Shown here piece by piece: positions 10,745 to 20,233 of a stretch of 64,000 nt of DNA. How positions within the stretch are numbered: position 1 is the stretch's first letter; each line of letters begins with the position of its first letter. The notes beneath the pieces were generated by a model. That model was not told the DNA's origin, made no database searches, and saw nothing but the letters and a program-made list of their open reading frames with translations. Source of the stretch: an uncultured Pelagibacteraceae bacterium (GTDB lineage: Bacteria; Pseudomonadota; Alphaproteobacteria; Pelagibacterales; Pelagibacteraceae); the NCBI GenBank assembly GCA_902521675.1, contig CABYSP010000002.1, positions 1 to 64,000 on the forward strand, read 5' to 3'. Position numbers and translations under genes: made by a program.

Positions 10745-13700
10745 TTATAATTTTGTTGGCATTGGTTTGTTACTATCAATATTATACTTCTTCATTGCAT
10801 CTTTTGCATATTTAGAAGTTATAAGCTGTTCTTTTGCCAAAATACTTAAACCGTATGCAACCAAATGTTCTTTATCTACCTCAAAAAATTTTCTTAAATT
10901 TTTCCTTGTATCACTTCTTCCAAAACCATCTGCTCCTAATGAATAAAAACTTTTATTAGTATAAGGTCTGATTTGATCTGAATTCATTCTTATATAATCA
11001 GATGCAGCCATAATTGGACCCTCTGTTTGACCAAGGCATTGCTCAATATAAGATTTTTTAGGTTCTTTATCAGGATTTAGAAGATTATATCTTTCTACCT
11101 CCATTCCATCTTTTCTTAATTCATTAAAACTTGTTACGCTCCATATCTCACTATCAATTTGGTAATCACTTTGTAAAATCTCTGCAGCTGACATCATTTC
11201 TCTCAATATCGTCCCTGAACCTAAAAGTTGAATTTTAGTCTTTTTGTATTTGTTAAATTCTTTTATTTTATACATGCCCTTTAAAATACCTTCTTCACAA
11301 TTTTTATCTTTGGGCATTTCTGGGTGTGAATAATTTTCATTCATTGTTGTAATATAATAAAAAATATTCTCATTTTTTTCATGCATTCTTCTTATACCTT
11401 CTCTAAAAATGACAGCTAATTCGTAATGAAATGTAGGATCGTAAGTAACACAATTTGGAATGGTCGATGCAATTAAATGACTATGTCCATCCTGGTGTTG
11501 TAAACCTTCTCCAGCTAGTGTTGTCCTTCCAGCTGTTGCACCAACCAAAAATCCTCTGGCCTGGCTGTCTCCAGCAGCCCAAGCTAAATCTCCTACTCTT
11601 TGAAATCCAAACATTGAATAAAAGATATAAATAGGAATCATTTCGATATCATGATTAGTATATGCAGTGGCAGCAGCAATCCATGATGACATAGCACCAG
11701 CTTCATTGATGCCTTCTTCTAAAACTTGTCCACTTTTATCTTCTCTATAAGAACTTAATTGAGCAGCATCTTCAGGTTCATATTTTTGTCCCTCATGAGC
11801 GTAAATTCCTATTTTTTGAAAAAATCCTTCCATACCAAATGTTCTTGCTTCATCAGGAATAATTGGAACCAGTCTAGGAGATATATTTTTATCTCTTAAC
11901 AAATTAGTAAGCATTCTTACCAAGGCCATAGTAGTAGACATTTCTTTTTCACCAGTTGATACTTTCATGAAATCAAAAATATCTTTTGATGGAGCTTTAA
12001 TTGGTTTTGCAAAAGTAGAACGCTCGGGTAAATATCCACCTAATTTAATTCTTCTATCTTTTATGTATTTTACTTCTGGGGAGTTCTCGTCGGGCCTAAA
12101 ATATTCAATATTTCTCACTTGTTCATCTGTTAAGGGAACATCAAATCGATCTCTGTAATACATTAAATCATCAACATCTAACTTTTTAGTTTGGTGGGTA
12201 GTATTAACACTTTCACCAGATTTTCCCATTCCATAACCTTTAATAGTTTTTGCTATAATTACTGTTGGGCTTCCCTGATGTTTAGTCGCCTTATCATAAG
12301 CAGCAAAAACTTTGTGAGGATCATGACCACCTCTATTAAGTCTCCAAATATCTGTATCCGACATACTTGATACTAATTCAAGGGTTTCAGCGTATTTGCC
12401 AAAAAATTTTTCTCTAACGTATGCACCATCTCTTGCTTTCATTGCTTGGTATTCACCATCTACTGTCTCATTCATAGCTTTCACCAAATGACCAGTTTTA
12501 TCGTTTGCGATTAACGAGTCCCAATACGATCCCCAAATAACTTTTAATACATTCCAACCAGATCCTCTGAAACTTCCCTCGAGTTCTTGAATAATTTTTC
12601 CATTTCCTCTGACTGGACCATCCAATCTTTGTAGATTACAATTAATCACAAATATTAAATTATCTAAATTTTCTCTTGCAGCTAATCCTATAGCTCCCAT
12701 TGACTCTGGCTCATCCATCTCTCCATCACCTAAAAAGGCCCACACTTTTCTTCCTTCATCTTTAATTAAACCTCTGTTGATTAAATATTTCATGTATCTA
12801 GCTTGATAAATAGCAAGCATAGGTCCTAGACCCATTGATACTGTAGGGAACTGCCAAAATTTTGGCATTAACCATGGATGTGGATAAGATGATAGACCTC
12901 CAGGTTTTACCTCTTGTCTAAAACTATCTAATTGTTTTTCATTTAATCTGCCCTCTAAGAATGCCCTAGCATACATTCCTGGAGCACTATGTCCTTGAAA
13001 GTAAATTAAGTCCCCACCAAATTTGTTGTTTTTTGCTCTCCAAAAGTGGTTCATGCCAACATCATATAGTGTTGCAGCAGATGCAAATGTTCCAATATGC
13101 CCACCTAACTCAGGATATTTTTTATTTGCTCGAACTACCATTGCTGCTGCATTCCATCTAATTAATGATCTAATTCTTCTTTCAATATTTTGATCACCAT
13201 TGGACTTCACTTCAGCCTCGGGAGGTATTGTGTTTATATATGGTGTATTCTGCGTATATGGAATATTTGCTCCTTCACGATAAGCTTTATTAATTAGTTC
13301 TTTAATTAAAAAATGAGCTCTGTGATTTCCGTCTTTCGAAATAACAGCAGATAAAGACTCTAACCAATCTTGAGTTTCAAGTGGGTCAATATCATTACCA
13401 TTAACTATTTGAATTGTAGATTGTTTTTTCTCAATTATTGGTTCAGTAGTAGTTTCTTTTTCGTTTTTTTTGTTAATCATTGCCTCTTCAGCTTGTTTGA
13501 TTATATTCTCTGTATCTTTAGGCAGATTACTTTCTGATAATATTTTTGATGATGATGTAAGATTAAGTAACAAATCTCCTTTTGAAACTTTATCACCAAC
13601 TTTAACTGCTACACTGTCTATTTTTCCAGTAACTGTAGAAGGAATTTCTACACTTGATTTATCACTTTCAATAGTGACTATTGGATCATTTTCTTTAATG

Positions 13701-13783
13701 TGATCACCTGCTTTAACAAGTATTTCAATAACCTCAACATTTTCAAAGTCACCAATGTCAGGTACAAGTAATTTTTCGCTCAT
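10745..13783 (-). CDS. aceE: Pyruvate dehydrogenase E1, homodimeric type, with N-terminal lipoyl domain
   Basis: Residues ~1-75 are a lipoyl domain (ESDKSSVEIP); after a charged linker, AceE-type E1 (GHIGTFASAATLYDVG, GDGEMDEPES, QHQDGHSHL). Confidence 0.93.
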   Translation of the reverse strand: MSEKLLVPDIGDFENVEVIEILVKAGDHIKENDPIVTIESDKSSVEIPSTVTGKIDSVAVKVGDKVSKGDLLLNLTSSSKILSESNLPKDTENIIKQAEEAMINKKNEKETTTEPIIEKKQSTIQIVNGNDIDPLETQDWLESLSAVISKDGNHRAHFLIKELINKAYREGANIPYTQNTPYINTIPPEAEVKSNGDQNIERRIRSLIRWNAAAMVVRANKKYPELGGHIGTFASAATLYDVGMNHFWRAKNNKFGGDLIYFQGHSAPGMYARAFLEGRLNEKQLDSFRQEVKPGGLSSYPHPWLMPKFWQFPTVSMGLGPMLAIYQARYMKYLINRGLIKDEGRKVWAFLGDGEMDEPESMGAIGLAARENLDNLIFVINCNLQRLDGPVRGNGKIIQELEGSFRGSGWNVLKVIWGSYWDSLIANDKTGHLVKAMNETVDGEYQAMKARDGAYVREKFFGKYAETLELVSSMSDTDIWRLNRGGHDPHKVFAAYDKATKHQGSPTVIIAKTIKGYGMGKSGESVNTTHQTKKLDVDDLMYYRDRFDVPLTDEQVRNIEYFRPDENSPEVKYIKDRRIKLGGYLPERSTFAKPIKAPSKDIFDFMKVSTGEKEMSTTMALVRMLTNLLRDKNISPRLVPIIPDEARTFGMEGFFQKIGIYAHEGQKYEPEDAAQLSSYREDKSGQVLEEGINEAGAMSSWIAAATAYTNHDIEMIPIYIFYSMFGFQRVGDLAWAAGDSQARGFLVGATAGRTTLAGEGLQHQDGHSHLIASTIPNCVTYDPTFHYELAVIFREGIRRMHEKNENIFYYITTMNENYSHPEMPKDKNCEEGILKGMYKIKEFNKYKKTKIQLLGSGTILREMMSAAEILQSDYQIDSEIWSVTSFNELRKDGMEVERYNLLNPDKEPKKSYIEQCLGQTEGPIMAASDYIRMNSDQIRPYTNKSFYSLGADGFGRSDTRKNLRKFFEVDKEHLVAYGLSILAKEQLITSKYAKDAMKKYNIDSNKPMPTKL

Positions 13784-13801
13784 TTTTAAAATGTTTTATA
13801 T

Positions 13802-13823
13802 ACCCAAAAAAACATTATTGGGT
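13802..13823. promoter_or_regulatory. Stem-loop/palindrome in aceE leader
   Basis: ACCCAA-10 nt-TTGGGT, directly upstream of the aceE start at 13783. Confidence 0.4.
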
Positions 13824-13909
13824 TTTATTTTATCACATTAATAAGGTTTTTTCTTTAATCTTATGTTTTTATTATACAAAAAATAAAAAGAAATTGAAAT
13901 TTAGGCCTT

Positions 13910-15097
13910 TTAGTTCCTCTCAATACACATTGCTATTCCCATACCGCCACCTATACAGAGTGCCGCACAACCTTTTTTTTTATCTTGCATTATCATTTCA
14001 TGAATAAGTGTAACCAAAATTCTTGAACCAGAGGCTCCAATCGGATGACCTAAGGCAATTGCTCCTCCATTGACATTAACTTTTTTCTCAGGAATTTTTA
14101 ATTCTTTAATTACTGCAATACTTTGTGCTGCAAATGCTTCATTAATTTCAAATAAGTCAACTTCATCTATTTTCCAACTTGCTTTAGATAAAGCTTCTTG
14201 AATTGAAGGTATGGGTCCAAGTCCCATTAATGAAGGTTCTACACCACAAGTAGCCCAAGATACAATTTTGACCAATGGCTCTAAAGATTTTTTTTCTGCT
14301 TGTTTTCTAGACATCAAAACTAAAGCTGCTGCACCATCATTTATGCCTGAGGAATTTCCAGGTGTTACAGTGCCATTTTCTTTGAATACTGATTTTAATT
14401 TTTTTAAATCGTCTAAACTTAAATTTTGTCTAGGATGTTCATCTTTCTCAAAAATAAATTTTTCATCACCACTTTCAATTTGTAATTTAATCAGCTCATT
14501 TTTAAATTTATTTTCACTATAAGCTTTTTCTGTTTTTTTCTGAGAATTCAAAGAAAAGATATCCTGTTCATCTCTTGAAATTTTATATTTATCAGCAACG
14601 TTCTCAGCTGTAACACCCATATGATAATCATTAAATGAGTCTAATAGACCATCTTTTATCATTGTATCTACTAATTTTTTTTCAGAATATTTTTTGTCTT
14701 CTCTGTAATAAATTGCATGATTTGCTCTAGACATATTTTCTTGACCACCTGCAACAACTACCTGATTTTCTCCCAATCTAATTGATTGATAACCAGAAAC
14801 AACGGACCTTAATCCAGACCCACAAACCTGATTGATAATATGAGCGGGTTTTGAAACTGGTACTCCTGCACCAATTGAAGCTTGCCTAGCTGGGTTTTGA
14901 CCAAGTCCAGAAGTTAAAACATGCCCCATAATCACTTCATCGATCTCCTCTACATCTAATTGTGATTTATAAATTACCTCTTTAATTGCTATTGAACCTA
15001 ATTTTGATGCACTAAGATTTTTTAACGAACCTTTGTATCTTCCAATTGGGGTTCTTAATGCTGAAGTAATTACAACATCGTTAGAGTTTTTGCTCAT
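13910..15097 (-). CDS. Acetyl-CoA acetyltransferase (thiolase)
   Basis: NQVCGSGLRSV active site, GGAIALGHPIGASGSRI, CIGGGMG. Confidence 0.93.
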   Translation of the reverse strand: MSKNSNDVVITSALRTPIGRYKGSLKNLSASKLGSIAIKEVIYKSQLDVEEIDEVIMGHVLTSGLGQNPARQASIGAGVPVSKPAHIINQVCGSGLRSVVSGYQSIRLGENQVVVAGGQENMSRANHAIYYREDKKYSEKKLVDTMIKDGLLDSFNDYHMGVTAENVADKYKISRDEQDIFSLNSQKKTEKAYSENKFKNELIKLQIESGDEKFIFEKDEHPRQNLSLDDLKKLKSVFKENGTVTPGNSSGINDGAAALVLMSRKQAEKKSLEPLVKIVSWATCGVEPSLMGLGPIPSIQEALSKASWKIDEVDLFEINEAFAAQSIAVIKELKIPEKKVNVNGGAIALGHPIGASGSRILVTLIHEMIMQDKKKGCAALCIGGGMGIAMCIERN

Positions 15098-15170
15098 AAA
15101 GTAATTAACATAATATTTTATAAGTTAAATTACATCAAAAACTTTGATATATGGAATATAATATTTTAAT

Positions 15171-15247
15171 GGACCGCTGGCCAAATTGGATAAGGCGCTC
15201 GGCTACGAACCGGGAGATTCCAGATTCGAGTTCTGGGCGGTCCACCA
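15171..15247 (+). tRNA. tRNA-Arg (anticodon ACG)
   Basis: GGACCGC/GCGGTCC acceptor stem, anticodon loop CTACGAA, TTCGAGT T-loop, encoded CCA. Confidence 0.96.
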
Positions 15248-15255
15248 AATAGGAA

Positions 15256-15360
15256 ATGGAAATGTTTAATTGGCTTTTAAAAGCATCTTTACAAAAATCA
15301 GTAATTTATTTTTTTATAATTATTTTTATTATTTTATTAATTTTAACTTTTGTATTATAA
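15256..15360 (+). CDS. Small single-TM protein (34 aa)
   Basis: ATG...TAA: MEMFNWLLKASLQKSVIYFFIIIFIILLILTFVL; fills the gap between tRNA-Arg and the next CDS. Confidence 0.45.
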   Translation: MEMFNWLLKASLQKSVIYFFIIIFIILLILTFVL

Positions 15361-15366
15361 AAAATT

Positions 15367-15792
15367 ATGAGTGAAGAATTTGAGCAAATAAGTATTAAAC
15401 CTGGATTTATGAAACACAATGGAGGTGTTTTTTTTAGGACTATTTCAGAGGCCGAATACGAATTTAAATCTATAATTAATGAAAACCATCTAAATGCTGC
15501 AGGAATAACTCACGGAGGTTATTTATCTGCATTAATAGATGCAGGAGCGGGAACGGCTGCACATAGAGCTGCAGGAAATGCTCCATGTGTAACTATCTCT
15601 TTAGATATAAAATTTATAGGTGTATCAAAAGTTGGTGATGAAATTATTGGACAAACAAAAATTTTAAAAAAAACAAAGACCCTTGTCTTTTTATTTTGTG
15701 AACTAAAGTGTAATAATAAAATTATAACCTCTGCATCTGGGGTGTGGAAAATTTTAAAAATAAAACCTTCTGATTTAGGACCAGGTGGATAA
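15367..15792 (+). CDS. PaaI-type hotdog thioesterase
   Basis: NAAGITHGGYLSALIDAGAGTAA hotdog signature. Confidence 0.9.
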   Translation: MSEEFEQISIKPGFMKHNGGVFFRTISEAEYEFKSIINENHLNAAGITHGGYLSALIDAGAGTAAHRAAGNAPCVTISLDIKFIGVSKVGDEIIGQTKILKKTKTLVFLFCELKCNNKIITSASGVWKILKIKPSDLGPGG

Positions 15793-15979
15793 TTCTACTC
15801 ATTAATTTAGTTTAAAAATTAATATATTATAAGATTAAACTTATTTATGATAATCTTACTAAAATTAAAAAGAAAATGAGAACTTTTTATCTTACGATTC
15901 GGTCATGTTTTAGTCTATTTTTGTTCTTTAGCTGTAACAATATCTGGTAGGTAAAAAAAAAAGAGCACAAAAAGTAGAA

Positions 15980-18460
15980 ATGACTAAAAATAAAATTACA
16001 GCTGTTCTTGGTCCAACTAATACAGGCAAAACCCATCTTGCCATTGAAACAATGCTTTCTTTTGAGAGTGGTATGATTGGATTTCCTCTAAGATTACTTG
16101 CAAGAGAAGTGTATGACAAAGTAATAAAAAAAATAAGTTTAGATAAAGTTGCACTAATTACTGGAGAAGAAAAAATAATTCCATCAAATGCTAAATACTT
16201 TTTATGCACTGTAGAATCTATGCCAATTGACAAACATCTTGAGTTTGTTGGTGTAGACGAAATTCAAATGTGTGCTGATCATGAAAGAGGTCATATTTTT
16301 ACTGATAGACTTTTAAATATGAGAGGAGAAAAACTTACAATGCTAATGGGTTCAAGTACTATTAAAAATATAATCTCAAAAATAGATGGAGATATTGAAT
16401 TTATTAATAGGGAAAGACTATCTAAACTTACCTATGCTGGTCATAAAAAAATATCAAGAATTGAGAGAAAAACAGCAATCATTGCATTTTCAGCAGAAGA
16501 AGTTTATGCGATTGCTGAGTTAATAAGAAGACAAAAGGGTGGTGCTGCTATTGTAATGGGATCACTAAGTCCAAAAACAAGAAATGCTCAGGTTGAACTA
16601 TATCAATCTGGGGATGTTGATTTCTTAGTTGCAACGGATGCAATTGGAATGGGAATAAATATGGATTTAGATTTTGTTTATTTTTCAAATATTAAGAAAT
16701 TTGATGGAAAAAAATTAAGAAGATTAAATCTATCTGAAATTGGTCAAATAGCAGGTAGAGCAGGTCGATACCTTAATAATGGTAGTTTCGGTATTACTGG
16801 AGATTGTAAAGAAATATCTCCAGAAGAAGTAGATTTATTAGAAAATCATAAATTTGAGGAAATAAGAACTTTGTTTTGGAGAAACTCAAATCTAAATTTC
16901 AACAATCCAATTAATTTGATCAAAAGTTTAGAAGAAAAACCTCAAATGGAATGGTTAAGAAAAATTCATGAATGTGAGGACGAAAAAGCTTTAAAATATT
17001 TTTTAAAAGATCAAAGGATTTTAAACATAGAATTTGATAAGAAAACTTTAATGCTTTTATGGGAATGTTGCCAAATACCTGATTTTGTAAAAAAAACTTA
17101 CGGAAATCATTTTGAGGTAATTGGAAATGTATTTAAATTTTTAACCAGCAAAAAAGGACTTATTTCTGAAGACTATATGAGATTACAGCTTGTGAAACTT
17201 GATAAATTAGACGGAAATGTAGATTCTTTATCAAATAGAATTGCAAATGTCAGAACTTGGTCATATGTTTCGAATAAAAATAATTGGGTAGAAAATCAAA
17301 ATTATTGGATAGAAAAAACTAAACACTTAGAAGATAGACTTTCAGACAGATTGCATGAAGAACTTACTAAAACTTTTATTGACAAAAGAGCAAGTGTACT
17401 CGCTAGAGGTTTAAAACAAGATATGGAATTTAAAACCGAAATTTCACAAAACAACGATGTTAAAATTGACGATCAATTTATTGGAAAGATAAAAGGACTA
17501 AAATTAGAACTAGATCTAAAAAAAGGTGCTTTGGAAACTGATATTAAATCTTTAAAAAAAGCTGCCAGGCAAACTATTGGTCCAGAATTAGAAAAACGTG
17601 TTCAATCAATAATTGATACAGGATTAATAAATTTGAATGAAGACTTTAAAATTTACTGGAATGATTTTCCAATTGCTAAATTAACAACAGGTAGTGACTA
17701 TTTAAATCCTAATTTTGATTTAATCCTTGATGATATCATTAAACAAAACACTAAACAAAAATTAAACGATTTCATTAATAAATGGATAAATACAAAAATA
17801 AATAATGTGCTTAAAAGTTTAATTGATTTAAAAAATATAAAAGAAAATAATTCATCAATAAAAGCGCTGGCATACCAACTCTATGAAAATAATGGTGTAT
17901 TAAAAAGAGATCAAGTTTCTGAATATCTAAAAAACTTAGAACAAAATGAAAGAAAGATTCTTAGAGAATTAGGAGTAAAGTTTGGGAGATATCATGTTTT
18001 CCTTTATCAATTAATTAAACCAGAAGCCGTATCTTTGCGAACATTATTATGGAAAAATTTTTATCAAAAATTTCATAATTTAAAACCACCTACATTTGGT
18101 TTGAATTTTTTAGACGATAGAGAAATAAAAAATAAAAACTTTATGCTTTTATGTGGATTTGAAAGATTTGATAATTTTTTTGTAAGAATTGATATTTTGG
18201 AAAGATTGTTTGTATTAATAATAAATTCTAGCTCAAAAGAAAATTCTGAAATAAAATTAGTTCCAGAAATGTTAAATCTTTTAGGATGTAGTAAAGATAA
18301 TTTTAAAAAATTACTTCAAAAAATGAATTATAAAATATTCGAAAAAGAAAATGAAACATTTTTTAAATATAGTCCTACTAAGAAATTTAAAAAAATTAAC
18401 ACAAAGAAGATCTCAAATGAAAATCCATTTAAAATATTGAAGAATTTAAATTTAAGTTAA
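15980..18460 (+). CDS. SUV3-like superfamily 2 RNA helicase
   Basis: GPTNTGKTHLAIE Walker A, VDEIQM, GRAGRY helicase motifs; long C-terminal extension. Confidence 0.9.
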   Translation: MTKNKITAVLGPTNTGKTHLAIETMLSFESGMIGFPLRLLAREVYDKVIKKISLDKVALITGEEKIIPSNAKYFLCTVESMPIDKHLEFVGVDEIQMCADHERGHIFTDRLLNMRGEKLTMLMGSSTIKNIISKIDGDIEFINRERLSKLTYAGHKKISRIERKTAIIAFSAEEVYAIAELIRRQKGGAAIVMGSLSPKTRNAQVELYQSGDVDFLVATDAIGMGINMDLDFVYFSNIKKFDGKKLRRLNLSEIGQIAGRAGRYLNNGSFGITGDCKEISPEEVDLLENHKFEEIRTLFWRNSNLNFNNPINLIKSLEEKPQMEWLRKIHECEDEKALKYFLKDQRILNIEFDKKTLMLLWECCQIPDFVKKTYGNHFEVIGNVFKFLTSKKGLISEDYMRLQLVKLDKLDGNVDSLSNRIANVRTWSYVSNKNNWVENQNYWIEKTKHLEDRLSDRLHEELTKTFIDKRASVLARGLKQDMEFKTEISQNNDVKIDDQFIGKIKGLKLELDLKKGALETDIKSLKKAARQTIGPELEKRVQSIIDTGLINLNEDFKIYWNDFPIAKLTTGSDYLNPNFDLILDDIIKQNTKQKLNDFINKWINTKINNVLKSLIDLKNIKENNSSIKALAYQLYENNGVLKRDQVSEYLKNLEQNERKILRELGVKFGRYHVFLYQLIKPEAVSLRTLLWKNFYQKFHNLKPPTFGLNFLDDREIKNKNFMLLCGFERFDNFFVRIDILERLFVLIINSSSKENSEIKLVPEMLNLLGCSKDNFKKLLQKMNYKIFEKENETFFKYSPTKKFKKINTKKISNENPFKILKNLNLS

Positions 18461-18461
18461 A

Positions 18462-18872
18462 ATGTTTTTTAAAAAAGATGAAATAAAAAATAATAATTTT
18501 CTTACGAAAGTATCAGCTTTGTTAATTCATGCTGCTAAAATAGATGAGAATTATACTGATAAAGAGGAAGAAATTATTAAAAAAACACTTAAAGAGCTTG
18601 GTGTAGAAGATGAAAATATTTCTAAAACAATTGAAGATGCAAAAATAATTGAAGAAAATTCTAATCAAATTTTAGATTTTACTAGAGAAGTAAAAAATTT
18701 ACCTGAACACGACAAAATTAAAATCATAGAGGCTTTATGGTCTATCATTTATTCAAACAATGATGCTGATATATACGAAACTAATTTAATGAGACGACTT
18801 GCGGGATTACTTTATATTGACAATAAAACAATGGGCGATATTAAAGAAAAAATTAAACAAAATTCAAAATGA
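18462..18872 (+). CDS. TerB-like (tellurite resistance domain) protein
   Basis: All-helical 136-aa ORF with [21 protein letters not shown] and [11 protein letters not shown] typical of TerB. Confidence 0.8.
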   Translation: MFFKKDEIKNNNFLTKVSALLIHAAKIDENYTDKEEEIIKKTLKELGVEDENISKTIEDAKIIEENSNQILDFTREVKNLPEHDKIKIIEALWSIIYSNNDADIYETNLMRRLAGLLYIDNKTMGDIKEKIKQNSK

Positions 18873-19195
18873 CATATATCGTTAACGACAATTGTATTAA
18901 GTGCAAACTAACAGACTGTGTTGATGTCTGCCCAGTTGATTGCTTTTACGAAGGTAAAAATATGCTTGTAATTAAACCCGATGAGTGTATAGATTGTGGC
19001 GTTTGCGAGCCAGAATGTCCTGTTGATGCAATAAAAGCAGACACTGAACCTGGAAGTGAAAAATGGTTAGAGATCAATAAAAAATATTCTGAAATCTGGC
19101 CAAACATAAGCGAAAAAAAAGATCCACCAGCGGATCATAAAAAATTTAAAAATGAGCAAAATAAGTACGAAAAATATTTTAAAGAAAATCTTTAA
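18869..19195 (+). CDS. fdxA: 7Fe-type ferredoxin
   Basis: [18 protein letters not shown] and [16 protein letters not shown] clusters. Confidence 0.95.
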   Translation: MTYIVNDNCIKCKLTDCVDVCPVDCFYEGKNMLVIKPDECIDCGVCEPECPVDAIKADTEPGSEKWLEINKKYSEIWPNISEKKDPPADHKKFKNEQNKYEKYFKENL

Positions 19196-20039
19196 AGGTA
19201 AATCAGATAAAAAAGTGAAAAAAAAAGTTTCAAAAAAAAAAGTTGTAAAAGCTAAAAAAGCTAAAAAAGCTAAAAAAATAATTTCAAAAAAAATCAAAAA
19301 AGTTATTAAAAAAGTTTCTCCTAAAATATCTAAAACAAAAAAAAAGGTTAAAGTTGCAGAAACAAGAGATGAAACAAAAGTAGATAATTTAAGAATTTCA
19401 AAAACAAATGAAGTTAAACCTGAAATAAAAAAAGTTAAAAAACAGGAAACTGAAAAAAGAGAATATAAAATTAAAGATCATGTTGTTTACCCAAAACATG
19501 GTGTAGGTCAAATTACTGAATTTAAAAAAGTTAATATTGGTGGAATTGATGTTGAAACATATGTTATTAAATTTGATAAAGATAAAGCTAATGGAATGGT
19601 GCCTGTGAATAAACAGTCTCACCTAAGGCCGCTAGCAACTATTAATCAAGTCAACAAGTGTATTTCAATATTAAAAAGCAAACCAAAAATTAGAAGGTCA
19701 ATGTGGAGTAGAAGGGCTCAAGAATACGAAGCTAAAATCTCTTCAGGAAAAATTTATGAGCTAGCTGAAGTTGTAAGAGACTTAAACAAAGGAGATGATC
19801 TCATGGTTGACCAATCTTACAGTGAACGACAATTATTTGAAAAAGCTTATGATAGAATTTTATCTGAATTCCAAATTGTATTAAATATATCCTTGGAAGA
19901 TACTCAAAAAAAATTAGATAAGGCACTTAAAAGAAATTTAGGTGGTCAGCCTCAAGCAGTGACAACTGCAAAAGCTTCAGCTAGTGAACTACCCGAAGAC
20001 GAGCCAATTTCTGATAACGATGAACCAATTGACGAGTAA
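19152..20039 (+). CDS. carD: CarD/CdnL-family transcriptional regulator with lysine-rich N-terminal tail
   Basis: CarD domain from about [17 protein letters not shown]; preceded by a ~70-residue segment roughly half lysine; start overlaps fdxA by 44 nt. Confidence 0.88.
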   Translation: MSKISTKNILKKIFKGKSDKKVKKKVSKKKVVKAKKAKKAKKIISKKIKKVIKKVSPKISKTKKKVKVAETRDETKVDNLRISKTNEVKPEIKKVKKQETEKREYKIKDHVVYPKHGVGQITEFKKVNIGGIDVETYVIKFDKDKANGMVPVNKQSHLRPLATINQVNKCISILKSKPKIRRSMWSRRAQEYEAKISSGKIYELAEVVRDLNKGDDLMVDQSYSERQLFEKAYDRILSEFQIVLNISLEDTQKKLDKALKRNLGGQPQAVTTAKASASELPEDEPISDNDEPIDE

Positions 20040-20081
20040 AAAAAACGCCTCTCATACAAACTGTAATGAGAAGCGTTTTTT
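20040..20081. terminator. Bidirectional intrinsic terminator between carD and the 30-aa basic peptide gene
   Basis: AAAAAACGC-c-TCTCAT ...10 nt... ATGAGA-a-GCGTTTTTT hairpin with A-run 5' and T-run 3'. Confidence 0.85.
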
Positions 20082-20099
20082 GTAAAGAATACTAAGTTA

Positions 20100-20192
20100 C
20101 TATTTTCTTCTTCTTTTTTTTGCTTTTTTCTTAGCTTTTTTCTTAGCTTTTTTCTTAGTTTTCTTTGCCGCTTTTTTTCTTTTCTTAGGCAT
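20100..20192 (-). CDS. 30-aa highly basic Lys/Arg/Ala peptide, histone H1-tail-like
   Basis: Reverse-strand ATG at 20192: MPKKRKKAAKKTKKKAKKKAKKKAKKRRRK stop; upstream AAAAAAGGGAGCTAAAG-ATG supplies a good SD. Confidence 0.75.
   Translation of the reverse strand: MPKKRKKAAKKTKKKAKKKAKKKAKKRRRK
20122..20158. repeat. 12-bp tandem repeat (CTTAGCTTTTTT) in the basic peptide gene
   Basis: Three consecutive near-identical copies encoding KKAK units. Confidence 0.8.
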
Positions 20193-20216
20193 CTTTAGCT
20201 CCCTTTTTTAGTTAAA

Positions 20217-20233
20217 CGAATCAAATTGATTCG
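20217..20233. promoter_or_regulatory. 17-bp perfect palindrome upstream of basic peptide gene
   Basis: CGAATCAA-A-TTGATTCG; flanked by GTTAA...TTAAC. Confidence 0.6.

Noticed and set aside
15876-15950. 24-aa ORF MRTFYLTIRSCFSLFLFFSCNNIW in the leader of the SUV3-like helicase
   Set aside because: No clear SD or domain; could be a leader peptide but is equally explained by chance in AT-rich sequence.
15928-16233. 101-aa minus-strand ORF
   Set aside because: Overlaps the helicase Walker A coding region on the opposite strand.
19067-19622. Phe-rich minus-strand ORFs opposite fdxA/carD
   Set aside because: Phe-rich composition is the antisense of lysine AAA codons.
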